A stretch of 64,000 nt of DNA from Candidatus Microbacterium phytovorans (GTDB taxonomy: Bacteria; Actinomycetota; Actinomycetes; Actinomycetales; Microbacteriaceae), in assembly GCA_029202445.1 (NCBI GenBank), contig CP119321.1:2790001-2854000 (forward strand), written 5' to 3'. The notes under the pieces were generated by a model that made no database searches, was not told the DNA's origin, and saw nothing but the letters and a program-made list of their open reading frames with translations. A program made the position numbers and the translations under genes. Shown here piece after piece: positions 44,875 through 53,533 of the stretch. How positions within the stretch are numbered: position 1 is the first letter of the stretch; each line of letters opens with the position of its first letter.

Positions 44875-47600
44875 CCGACACCAAGCTCCTGCTGGCCGAA
44901 GAGACGGCGCGCCCCGCTCGGCGCCCCCACTTCCTGCGATCGATGCTGCGCCGACCGAGCGCGTCCGTCTCGCTGCTGTTCCTCCTGCTCGTCGTTCTCG
45001 CGTGCGTGTTCGCCGGCGTCCTGAGCCCCTACAGCCCGTTCGAGCAGAACCTCGCGGCGGTCTACCAGGGTCCGAGCGCCGCCCACCCGCTGGGCACCGA
45101 CTCCCTCGGCCGCGACCTCCTGTCGCGTCTGCTGCACGGCGGCCAGGTCACGCTCTCCGGTGCGATCGTCGCGGTCATCGTCTACGGTCTGCTGGGTGTG
45201 ATCGTCGGCATCATCGCCGGCACCGCCCGGGGTCGCGTCGACGCCGTCATCATGCGGTTCGTCGACCTCATGCTCTCGATCCCGGGGCTCATCGTGCTGC
45301 TGGTGGTTCTCGCGATCTTCGGATCGAACGAGATGGCCGCCATGATCACCCTCGGCATCCTGTCGGCACCGAGCCTCATCCGCGTCGTGCGGGGCTCGAC
45401 ACTCAGCGCCAAGACGGAGCTGTACGTCACGGCTGCCCGTGTGGCGGGCCTCACCCCCGCTCAGGTGCAGTGGCGTCACATCCTCCCGGCGATCAGCGGA
45501 CCGGCCATCACCCAGGTCACGCTGTTCGCCGCCGCCGCGATCCTCACGGAAGCGGGCCTGGGCTACCTCGGTCTCGGCGTGCAGCCGCCCCAGCCCAACT
45601 GGGGAAACCTCATCAACGATGCGCAGCAGGCGATGATGACCTCGCCGTGGATGCTGGTGCCCACCGGCGGAGTGCTCGTGCTCGTCTCGCTCGCTTTGGG
45701 CATGCTCGGCAACGCGATCCGCGACGCGTACATGGGTCGCGGTGCACGCTCCGACGACGGCGAGCAGAGCTGGCGGTCGATGGCCGCGAAGGTCGTCCGC
45801 GGTCAGAACCCGGTCGCGGGCGCCGAAGCCGAGACGGCTCTGCTCAGCGTCCGCGGGCTGGATGTGACGCTGGGCGACGGGACCACGAAGCTCGTCTCGG
45901 GCGTCGATCTCGACGTCGCGCCCGGAGAGTCCGTCGGAATCGTCGGGGAATCGGGCAGCGGAAAGACGATGTTCGTCACCGCGCTGCTGCGCATGACGCC
46001 TCCCGGCTCGACCATCTCTGCCGATGCCTGCCGGTTCGACGGACGCGACCTCCTCGCCCTCGACGAGAAGGGCATGAACGCGATCCGCGGCACGGGGATC
46101 GCGTACATCACCCAGGAGTCGATCTCGAGCCTCGACCCCGTCTTCACCGCCGGTCAGCAGGTCGCCGAAGCGGTGCGTCAGCATCGCCGCGTAAGCCGGC
46201 GCGAGGCGAAGCGCATCACCCTCGAACTGTTCGCGATGGTCCGCCTGCCCGACCCCCGCGCTGTCGCGGCGCGCTATCCGCACGAGCTGTCGGGAGGGAT
46301 GGCGCAGCGCGTCTGCATCGCCCGCGCCCTGGCGGGGGAGCCACGACTCCTCGTCGCGGACGAGCCGACGACGGCCCTCGACGTGACGGTGCAGGCCGAG
46401 ATCCTCGACCTGCTGCGCGACCTGCGCGAGAAGACCGGTATGGCGCTGCTCATCGTGACCCACGACTGGGGTGTGCTCGCCGACTCGTGCGACCGCGCGC
46501 TCGTCATGTATCGCGGCGAGATGGTCGAGCAGGCGCCGGTGGTCGACCTCGTGCGCACGCCGCAGCATCCCTACTCCGCGGCCCTCCTGGCGGCCAACCC
46601 TTCGGAGGTGGCGGCGGGATCCCGACTGCCCACCGTGGCCGACATCTTCCCCGAGGCCGGCGCCGCCGTCGTGACGACGGCGCGACCCACCGCTCCGGCG
46701 GCAGACGCCGCTCCGGTCGCGTCGACCGAGGCGGCCCCTGTGGCGTCGTCCGGCGAGCCGCTGCTGCGCATCGAAGACCTCTCGGTCGTCTACCCCGGTC
46801 GGGGGCGACGTCGAGCGCACCCCGCTCTCGACGGCGTCTCGATCGATGTAGGGCGCGGCGAGACGGTCGGCGTCGTGGGCGAATCGGGCTCGGGCAAGTC
46901 GACGACCGGCAACTCCGTGCTGGGACTCACGCCGATCTCGTCGGGCCGGATCCTCTTCGACGGCGAGGACATCACGGGCCTCCCCGCCACGGGGCGCCGC
47001 GACTTGAGCCGGCGGCTGCAGGCGATCTTCCAGGACCCCTACAGTTCGCTGAACCCGCATCGCACCGTCGGTCAGAGCATCACCGAGACCCTCGAGGCCG
47101 ACCCCGCCGACGACCGCGCGACACGTCGCGACCGCGCGATCGACATGCTCGCGAGCGTCGGGTTGGATGCCGCCGCCTACGACCGCTATCCCGGACAGTT
47201 CTCCGGCGGCCAGCGTCAGCGCATCTCCATCGCCCGGGCCATGCTGCCCGCGCCGGAGCTCATCGTCTGCGACGAGGTCGTCTCGGCGCTGGACCTGTCG
47301 GTGCAGGCGCAGGTGATCAACCTGTTGGTCGACCTGCAGCGTCAGAACGGTCTGTCGTACCTCTTCATCACGCACGACCTCTCCGTCGTGAAGCACCTGT
47401 GCCAGCGGGTCGTGGTGCTCAGGAACGGCCAGATCGTGGAGGAGGGGCCGACCGAGCGCGTCCTCACCGATCCGCAGACCGCGTACACGAAGCGACTCGT
47501 CCTCGCAGCCCCGGTCATCGACCCCGACCGCCAGCGGGAGCGTCGCCTCGAGCGACTGGACGCCGTGACCACCAACATGCCGAGCTTCAAGGGAGCCTGA
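44871..47600 (+). CDS. Fused ABC transporter: DppC permease plus two ATPase domains
   Basis: 909 residues in one uninterrupted frame. Residues 1-300 are a DppC-type permease (six helices, EAA loop LYVTAARVAGLTPAQVQWRH near 184). NBD1 has GESGSGKT (about 359), LSGGMAQR (about 472) and VADEPTTALD (about 494). An Ala/Pro-rich linker (about 600-632) leads to NBD2 with GESGSGKST (about 670), FSGGQRQR (about 777) and CDEVVSALD (about 798). DppC, DppD and DppF are thus one chain. It runs into the hydrolase gene by a TGATG overlap. Confidence 0.93.
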   Translation: MTDTKLLLAEETARPARRPHFLRSMLRRPSASVSLLFLLLVVLACVFAGVLSPYSPFEQNLAAVYQGPSAAHPLGTDSLGRDLLSRLLHGGQVTLSGAIVAVIVYGLLGVIVGIIAGTARGRVDAVIMRFVDLMLSIPGLIVLLVVLAIFGSNEMAAMITLGILSAPSLIRVVRGSTLSAKTELYVTAARVAGLTPAQVQWRHILPAISGPAITQVTLFAAAAILTEAGLGYLGLGVQPPQPNWGNLINDAQQAMMTSPWMLVPTGGVLVLVSLALGMLGNAIRDAYMGRGARSDDGEQSWRSMAAKVVRGQNPVAGAEAETALLSVRGLDVTLGDGTTKLVSGVDLDVAPGESVGIVGESGSGKTMFVTALLRMTPPGSTISADACRFDGRDLLALDEKGMNAIRGTGIAYITQESISSLDPVFTAGQQVAEAVRQHRRVSRREAKRITLELFAMVRLPDPRAVAARYPHELSGGMAQRVCIARALAGEPRLLVADEPTTALDVTVQAEILDLLRDLREKTGMALLIVTHDWGVLADSCDRALVMYRGEMVEQAPVVDLVRTPQHPYSAALLAANPSEVAAGSRLPTVADIFPEAGAAVVTTARPTAPAADAAPVASTEAAPVASSGEPLLRIEDLSVVYPGRGRRRAHPALDGVSIDVGRGETVGVVGESGSGKSTTGNSVLGLTPISSGRILFDGEDITGLPATGRRDLSRRLQAIFQDPYSSLNPHRTVGQSITETLEADPADDRATRRDRAIDMLASVGLDAAAYDRYPGQFSGGQRQRISIARAMLPAPELIVCDEVVSALDLSVQAQVINLLVDLQRQNGLSYLFITHDLSVVKHLCQRVVVLRNGQIVEEGPTERVLTDPQTAYTKRLVLAAPVIDPDRQRERRLERLDAVTTNMPSFKGA

Positions 47601-48385
47601 TGCCATTCCTCGACATCAACCAGTCCGACATCTTCTACACCGACAGTGGTGCGGGGGACCCCCTCGTCATGCTGCACGGACGCTCGGCATCCGGCTCGTG
47701 CTGGGACTGGCACATCCAGCGCCTCCGTGACCGGTACCGCGTCATCGCCTTCGACAGCGTCAACCACGGTTTCTCGAGCAACTCGCCGCGGGACGAGATC
47801 GAACCCGACCGGGTGGACGAGCTGGATGCCGTGCTCGACGCGCTCGGCATCGATCGGCCGATCATCGTCGGTCAGTCGATGGGCGCGATGACCACCCTTC
47901 GCTGGGCCGCGCGCAATCCCCGCCGGGCGCGCGCGATCATCGCCACCGGGATGGGCTGGCCGATCCCGCCGATCGGAACGATCTCGCCGGCGCCGCTGAC
48001 CGACGGCCTGTGGCTGGAGTCCCGCAACTTCAACGCCGACTGGGCGGCCGAGAATCCGCGGATCATCGCGCAGTACTCACGCATCCGCTCGACGGCGACC
48101 GCCATCGAGAACTCCCTCCGTCCGCGACCGTGGGCGGAGAACGAGTGGCTCGCCGCCGATTTCGGCAGCCGGCTCGCCGCCATCGAGAGCCCTGTCGCGC
48201 TCTTCGTGGGGGCCGACGACTTCATGGCGGACCCGGTGCGCAATCTTGCGACCGTCATCTCGCACGCGCGGCTGGAGGTCGCCGAGGACGCGCACCACAA
48301 TGCGTACCTGCAGTGCCTGGGCCGCTTCATCGACCTGATCGATGAGACCGTCGAGGTCGCTCGTGCGGCGGAGCGCGACTCATGA
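47600..48385 (+). CDS. Alpha/beta hydrolase
   Basis: 261 residues. The oxyanion HGRSASG, nucleophile Ser in GQSMG (about residue 95), acid Asp in GADDFM (about 213) and His in EDAHHNAY (about 239) form a full triad. It is cytosolic. In this operon it may open a lactone or cleave an ester of the imported compound. It is coupled to neighbours at both ends. Confidence 0.88.
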   Translation: MPFLDINQSDIFYTDSGAGDPLVMLHGRSASGSCWDWHIQRLRDRYRVIAFDSVNHGFSSNSPRDEIEPDRVDELDAVLDALGIDRPIIVGQSMGAMTTLRWAARNPRRARAIIATGMGWPIPPIGTISPAPLTDGLWLESRNFNADWAAENPRIIAQYSRIRSTATAIENSLRPRPWAENEWLAADFGSRLAAIESPVALFVGADDFMADPVRNLATVISHARLEVAEDAHHNAYLQCLGRFIDLIDETVEVARAAERDS

Positions 48386-49338
48386 CCGCCCGTCCGTACG
48401 GGCGTCTCGCGGTGGGCACGATGACCTTCGGCGACACGGTCGACGCCGCCGACGCACGCACCCTTCTCGACACCGCGCTCGACGCCGGTGTCTCGATGGT
48501 CGACACCGCCAACGGGTACGCAGGCGGAGCGACGGAGGCGATCCTGGGCGAACTCCTCGAGGGCCGCCGCGATCGGGTCGTGCTGGCGACGAAGGCCGGT
48601 ATCCCGCACCCGGATGCCGCGGGCGCGCCGCCCCTGTCGCCCGCGGCGCTCACGGCGAGCGTGGAGGGGAGCCTGCAGCGGCTGCGCACCGACCGGATCG
48701 ACCTGTTCTACCTGCACCAGCCCGACCGCGACACTCCCCTCGCGGAGACCCTCGCGACGATCGCGGGTCTCCTGCGCGACGGGAAGATCGTCGACTACGG
48801 CGTCTCCAACTACGCGGCGTGGCAGATCGCGCAGATCCAGGCCATCGCCGATGACCTCGGCATCCCTCGTCCGCGCGTCGCGCAGCAGGTGTACAGCGTG
48901 GTCGCCCGACGGATCGAGGACGAGTACCGCGAGTTCGCGCTGACGACCGGGCTCAGCACCATGGTCTACAACCCCCTGAGCGGGGGACTGCTCAGCGGGC
49001 GCCACTCGTGGGGCGAGCAGCCGACGGAGGGCCGTTTCGGCACCTCACGGCTGGCGGGCATGTACACGCAGCGCTACTGGAACGCCGAGATGTTCGAGGC
49101 GATCGGCGCCCTCTCCCGCATCGCCGACGAAGCGGGCGTGGGGCTGCCGGAGCTCGCGCTGCGCTGGCTGCTCGGCCGCCCCGGGGTCGACACGATCCTG
49201 CTGGGCGCGTCGCGCCGGGCGCACCTCGACGCCAACCTCGCCGCCCTGTCCCGCGGGCCGCTCGACACCGAGGTCGCGGCCGCGTGCGACGCCGTCGGCG
49301 ACGCGCTCCGCGGACCCATGCCCGCCTACAACCGATGA
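48382..49338 (+). CDS. Aldo/keto reductase
   Basis: 318 residues, (beta/alpha)8 barrel. The catalytic tetrad is visible: Asp and Tyr in MVDTANGYAGG, Lys in LATKAG and His in YLHQPD. The C-terminal NADPH-binding part includes LLGASRRAHLDANL. Substrate is presumably a sugar-derived carbonyl. The ATG overlaps the hydrolase stop. Confidence 0.9.
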   Translation: MTARPYGRLAVGTMTFGDTVDAADARTLLDTALDAGVSMVDTANGYAGGATEAILGELLEGRRDRVVLATKAGIPHPDAAGAPPLSPAALTASVEGSLQRLRTDRIDLFYLHQPDRDTPLAETLATIAGLLRDGKIVDYGVSNYAAWQIAQIQAIADDLGIPRPRVAQQVYSVVARRIEDEYREFALTTGLSTMVYNPLSGGLLSGRHSWGEQPTEGRFGTSRLAGMYTQRYWNAEMFEAIGALSRIADEAGVGLPELALRWLLGRPGVDTILLGASRRAHLDANLAALSRGPLDTEVAAACDAVGDALRGPMPAYNR

Positions 49339-50123
49339 CGGAGACGACGATGACCTCCTCCTCTTCCTCCTTCGCCGAGCGGCTCCGCAGCGGCGGCAGC
49401 GCCCTCGGCTACTGGGTCGTGATCGACAGCCCCGTGTCCACGGAGCGGCTCGCCCTCACCGGCTACGACTACGTCGCTCTCGACGGGCAGCACGGGCTCC
49501 TGGGCTATTCGGGGCTGCTCGCGGGGCTGATCGCGATCGAGGCGGCGCACGGGCCGGCGGGCGTGGTGCGGGTCGAGGCCAACAACGCCACGCCCATCGG
49601 GCGCGCACTCGACGCGGGCGCGGCGGCGGTCATCGTGCCGCTCGTGAACACCCCGGAGGATGCCGCGGCGGCTGTCGCTGCGACCCGGTATCCGCCCGCC
49701 GGAATCCGCTCCTACGGTCCGATGCGGTCGGGGCTGCGCATCGGGCCCACCCCCGCCGAGGCCGATCGCAGCGTGCTCGTGTTCGCCATGATCGAGACGC
49801 CGCAGGGTCTTGCCAACGTCGAGGCGATCGCCGCCGTTCCGGGTCTGGACGGACTCTACGTCGGACCGTCCGACCTCACGCTCGCGCTCGGCGGCACGAC
49901 GTCGACCGACACCTCGGTGGCATCCGCTTTCGACGACGCGCTCGCCCGCGTGCTCGACGCCTGCGCGACGAACGGGATCATTCCCGGCATCCACTCCGCC
50001 TCCGGCGACATCGCTCGCGAACGCCTCGATGCGGGCTTCCGGTTCGTATCGATCGCGTCCGACCTCACCCACCTGGAGGCGGCGGCGCGTTCGCACCTGT
50101 CGGTGGCACGGGGTGGCGCATGA
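49335..50123 (+). CDS. HpcH/HpaI-type class II aldolase
   Basis: 262 residues. Typical features are YDYVALDGQHGLLGYSGLL, VRVEANNATPIGRALDAGA, and the metal-binding MIETPQGLANVEAIAAVPGLD with GPSDLTLALGG. Members cleave 2-keto-3-deoxy acids to pyruvate and an aldehyde. ATG 49350, 15 bases later with GGAG before it, is an alternative start. It would supply the carbon-carbon cleavage step of this operon. Confidence 0.9.
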   Translation: MTETTMTSSSSSFAERLRSGGSALGYWVVIDSPVSTERLALTGYDYVALDGQHGLLGYSGLLAGLIAIEAAHGPAGVVRVEANNATPIGRALDAGAAAVIVPLVNTPEDAAAAVAATRYPPAGIRSYGPMRSGLRIGPTPAEADRSVLVFAMIETPQGLANVEAIAAVPGLDGLYVGPSDLTLALGGTTSTDTSVASAFDDALARVLDACATNGIIPGIHSASGDIARERLDAGFRFVSIASDLTHLEAAARSHLSVARGGA

Positions 50124-51346
50124 CCAGCAGATACGCGGCCCAGCGCGATGTCGTCACGCGTGCCGATCGCGCCCTGTTCGACGGTGTCCTGCGTCCGGGC
50201 GACCGTCCGGGCCGCACCGACGCCTATCTCGCGGTGCCCACCGTGCAGGCGCACGCCGCCATGTTGCACCGCCTTCCCGGGGGCGACCTCGGGCTCGTGT
50301 GGTTCGGGGGCACGCAGGAGGGCGTGGGCGACATCTGCATCTGGTTCTCGCGCCTCGGCCCCGGCGCGGAGCGGTGGTCGGCTCCGGTGCGACTGACCGA
50401 CGACCCGGAGCGCTCCGAGCAGAACCCCGTGCTGTTCACGACACCGAACGGTGACGTGTGGTTGCTCTACACGTCGCAGTCGGGCGGTCACCAGGACACC
50501 GCCCAGGTGCGGCGACGTGTCTCCACCGACGACGGGGCCACCTGGAGCGACAGCGAGATCCTCTTCGACGCGACGGCGGAAGGCGGCGTCTTCATCCGAC
50601 AGCCTCTCGTGGTCACGACCACCGGTCGCTGGCTGCTGCCGATCTTCCGCTGTGCGCGCGAGGAAGGCGAGCGGTGGACCGGCGACCACGACACGAGCGC
50701 GGTCATGCTCTCCGACGATCGCGGCCGCACCTGGCGGGCGGTGGAGGTGCCGGGCAGTCTCGGCGCCGTCCACATGAGCATCGTCGACCGCGCGGAGGGC
50801 GTGCTGCACGCCACCTTCCGGAGCCGCTGGGCCGATCGCGTCTACCGTTCCGTGTCTTTCGACGACGGCGACACGTGGAGTTCTCCCGAGCAGACCGCCC
50901 TTCCGAACAACAATTCCTCGCTGCAGCACGCCGGGCTCGCAGACGGCGATCTCGTCCTGATCTACAACCACAGCAGCCGCGACGACGCTGACGCCCGCCG
51001 CGCGTCGCTGTACGACGAGATCGACGACGACGGCGGGCTCGAAGCGGCGCCCGCATCCGTCGTCGCCCTCGCGGATGACGCCCGCCGCGCCTTCTGGGGT
51101 GCGCCGCGTGCACCGCTCACCCTCGCGACGTCCTCCGACGGCGAGGCCTGGGACGTCCTCACCGACCTCGAGCAGGGCGATGGCTACTGCCTGACCAACA
51201 ATTCGCGCGACCGCCTCAACCGGGAGTTCTCCTACCCGGTGGTCCTCCCTCGGCCCGACGGGTCGCTCGACCTGGCGTACACGTTCTTCCGTCAGACGAT
51301 CAAGCACGTGCACCTCGACGCGGGGTGGCGCCATGTCGGCCGCTGA
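50120..51346 (+). CDS. Sialidase-like BNR-repeat propeller protein
   Basis: 408 residues. Asp-box type repeats (STDDGATWSD, SDDRGRTWRA, SFDDGDTWSS) indicate a six-bladed propeller of the BNR_2 type. The canonical sialidase RIP motif is absent: the equivalent position reads YLAVPTVQAHA. There is no signal peptide. It is therefore unlikely to be an ordinary secreted sialidase and may be a cytosolic hydrolase, lyase or epimerase for an acidic sugar. Coupled to the aldolase by ATGA; overlaps the kinase gene by 14 bases. Confidence 0.78.
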   Translation: MTSRYAAQRDVVTRADRALFDGVLRPGDRPGRTDAYLAVPTVQAHAAMLHRLPGGDLGLVWFGGTQEGVGDICIWFSRLGPGAERWSAPVRLTDDPERSEQNPVLFTTPNGDVWLLYTSQSGGHQDTAQVRRRVSTDDGATWSDSEILFDATAEGGVFIRQPLVVTTTGRWLLPIFRCAREEGERWTGDHDTSAVMLSDDRGRTWRAVEVPGSLGAVHMSIVDRAEGVLHATFRSRWADRVYRSVSFDDGDTWSSPEQTALPNNNSSLQHAGLADGDLVLIYNHSSRDDADARRASLYDEIDDDGGLEAAPASVVALADDARRAFWGAPRAPLTLATSSDGEAWDVLTDLEQGDGYCLTNNSRDRLNREFSYPVVLPRPDGSLDLAYTFFRQTIKHVHLDAGWRHVGR

Positions 51347-52484
51347 CGCGGGAGCGTCGTGGGGTGTCGTCGCCGACGACCTGACGGGCGCGGCGGACGC
51401 CGGCGTGCAGCTCACCCGCGCGGGCCTCGCCGTGCGCGTCCACGTTTCCGCCGGGGGCGGGGTACTCGACGATCGCTCGCCGCACGGCGTCGATGTCCTG
51501 GTGACGGAGGCGCGGCACCTCGATGTCGCGGCGGCGGATGCCGTGACCGCGGATGCCGTCGAGGCCCTCCTGCTCGCCGGCGTCGACCGCGTGTACCTCA
51601 AGGTCGACTCCGCCGGTCGCGGCTCGATCGGCCCGCAGGTGAACGGCGCGCTTCGCGCCCTCCGCGCACGGCGGCCCGACGCCCGCGCGCTCGTCTGCAC
51701 CGCCTATCCCGCTCTGGGCCGCACCGTCGAGGGCGGTGTCGTCCTCGTCGACGGTGTCGCGTCGACGGCCTCGCCCGCCGCCGACGACCCGGTCGCGCCG
51801 CCGGTGACCGCCGACCTGCGCGTCGCCTGGCCGAGCGCCGACGTGGAAGTGGCCGACGCCGCCGACGACGCCCAGCTGGCCGGCCTCGCCCGGCGCGTGC
51901 TCGACACCCCCGAGCTGCTCGCGGTGGGGTCCGCCGGTCTCCTCGCCCGCCTCGTGGACGTGGGGGCTCCGACCGACCGCGACGCGCGTGCCGCCGCCAC
52001 CGGCAGCCCCGACGTGTCGGGGGCGATCGTGGTCGCCTCGAGCTCCCTGCACCCGATGGCCCTGCGTCAGCTCGACGAGCTGAACGCCGCCGACCGAGCC
52101 GCCCTGATCGTGGTGCCCGCTCCCACCGAGCCCCTCGCGCCCGATGCGGCCGCCCGCCAGTTCGGTGAACGCGTCGCGGCGGCGGTCGTCGCCGCGCACA
52201 CGGCCCATCCGGTCGCCGCGCTCGTCCTCGTCGGAGGCGACGGCGCGCTCGCCGCCCTCCGGCACCTGGGTGCCCGTCGGATCGTCCTCGACGGCAGCCT
52301 CCGGGAGGGCATTCCCACCGGGATCATCGTCGGCGGCGCGGCCGACGGCATCCGCGTCGCCACGAAGTCCGGCGGCTTCGGCGACCCCCACACCCTCATC
52401 GAGCTCGTCGCCGCGTTGCGCCACCCCGACCTCGCCACCCCGTACACGACCCGTCTCGCCACCCCTCAGAAGGAACAGTCATGA
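51333..52484 (+). CDS. Four-carbon acid sugar kinase (DUF1537, DtnK/DenK/OtnK type)
   Basis: 383 residues. The N-domain opens with GVVADDLTGAADAGVQL, the family hallmark, and includes YLKVDSAGRGSIGPQV. The C-domain has the nucleotide site LVLVGGDGALAALRHLGAR and ends GIIVGG...TKSGGFGDP. It phosphorylates four-carbon acids such as threonate or erythronate. The PdxA-type gene that follows acts on such products in known pathways. It is short for the family (about 400-430). Confidence 0.9.
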   Translation: MSAADAGASWGVVADDLTGAADAGVQLTRAGLAVRVHVSAGGGVLDDRSPHGVDVLVTEARHLDVAAADAVTADAVEALLLAGVDRVYLKVDSAGRGSIGPQVNGALRALRARRPDARALVCTAYPALGRTVEGGVVLVDGVASTASPAADDPVAPPVTADLRVAWPSADVEVADAADDAQLAGLARRVLDTPELLAVGSAGLLARLVDVGAPTDRDARAAATGSPDVSGAIVVASSSLHPMALRQLDELNAADRAALIVVPAPTEPLAPDAAARQFGERVAAAVVAAHTAHPVAALVLVGGDGALAALRHLGARRIVLDGSLREGIPTGIIVGGAADGIRVATKSGGFGDPHTLIELVAALRHPDLATPYTTRLATPQKEQS

Positions 52485-53533
52485 CTTCGCCCTCCGCTCC
52501 GCTTCCCGTTCTCGCGGTCACTCTCGGCGACGTCGCCGGGGTGGGCCCCGAGATCACGGCGAAGACGCTCCTCGCCCACCCGGAACTGCGGGAGATATGC
52601 GTGCCCGTCGTGGTGGGCGACCTCGACGCGATGCGCCTCGGCATCCGTCAGGCCGGGCTCGACGAGACCGCCGTGCGGGTCATCGACTCTCCGCGCGATG
52701 CGCGCAACGACCCCGATCTCATCGAGTTGATCCAGGTGGGCGGCTCCCTCGCCGACGTGCCGGTGGGCGAGTTGAGCGCGGCGGCCGGCGACGGCGCCTA
52801 TCGCTTCGTGGTGGCGGCCTGCCGACTCGCCCGCGACGGAGACGTCGACGGCATCGTCACCGCACCGCTCAACAAGGCTGCCATGCACGCCGGCGGACAC
52901 AAGTGGCCGGGGCACACCGAGCTCCTGGCACACGAGTTCGACGTCAAGAACTACAGCCTCGTCCTGTCGGCCGGCGACCTCTACCTCTTCCATCTCACGG
53001 CTCACGTGTCGTTGCAGCAGGCGATCGCCGACTGCACGCCCGAGCGTGCGGATGACGTCCTGACCTTGGCGGGCGCACTCGTCAGCGCCCTCGGAAAGCC
53101 CCAGACACCGATCGGCCTGTGCGGCCTGAACCCGCACGCGGGCGAGAACCGCATCTTCGGAGACGAGGATGCCGACATCCTCGCCCCTGCCGTCGGACGC
53201 GCTCGCGAACGCGGGCTCGACGCGCACGGCCCGCTGCCCGCCGACGCCGTGATCCCCGCCGCCGTCCGCGGCAAGTGGGACGTGGTGATCGCGTGCTACC
53301 ACGACCAGGGACACGCCCCCTTCAAGGCGGTCTACGGCGATGACGGCGTCAACATCACGGTCGGCCTGCCGGTCGTGCGCGTCTCGGTGGACCATGGCAC
53401 GGCGTTCGACATCGCCGGGCGCGGCATCGCCCGCGAAGCCAGCCTCGTGCTGTCCTGCCGCCGCGCCGCGGAACTCGCCCCCGGCTGGCAGACCGTGTGG
53501 GAGGCCGCACAGGAGTCGCTCGGCGTTGCCTGA
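52481..53533 (+). CDS. PdxA2-type 4-phospho-threonate/erythronate dehydrogenase
   Basis: 350 residues. PdxA family features include TLGDVAGVGPEI, the metal-binding His in GGHKWPGHTELLAHEF, LCGLNPHAGENRIFG, and CYHDQGHAPFKAVYGDDGVN. Beside a DUF1537 kinase it is better read as the PdxA2 enzyme, which oxidises and decarboxylates 4-phospho-threonate or erythronate to dihydroxyacetone phosphate, than as the vitamin B6 enzyme. AAGGA precedes the ATG. Confidence 0.88.
   Translation: MTSPSAPLPVLAVTLGDVAGVGPEITAKTLLAHPELREICVPVVVGDLDAMRLGIRQAGLDETAVRVIDSPRDARNDPDLIELIQVGGSLADVPVGELSAAAGDGAYRFVVAACRLARDGDVDGIVTAPLNKAAMHAGGHKWPGHTELLAHEFDVKNYSLVLSAGDLYLFHLTAHVSLQQAIADCTPERADDVLTLAGALVSALGKPQTPIGLCGLNPHAGENRIFGDEDADILAPAVGRARERGLDAHGPLPADAVIPAAVRGKWDVVIACYHDQGHAPFKAVYGDDGVNITVGLPVVRVSVDHGTAFDIAGRGIAREASLVLSCRRAAELAPGWQTVWEAAQESLGVA

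Noticed and set aside
50120..51346. Ordinary secreted sialidase
   Set aside because: No signal peptide and no RIP motif; context is a cytosolic acid-sugar operon.
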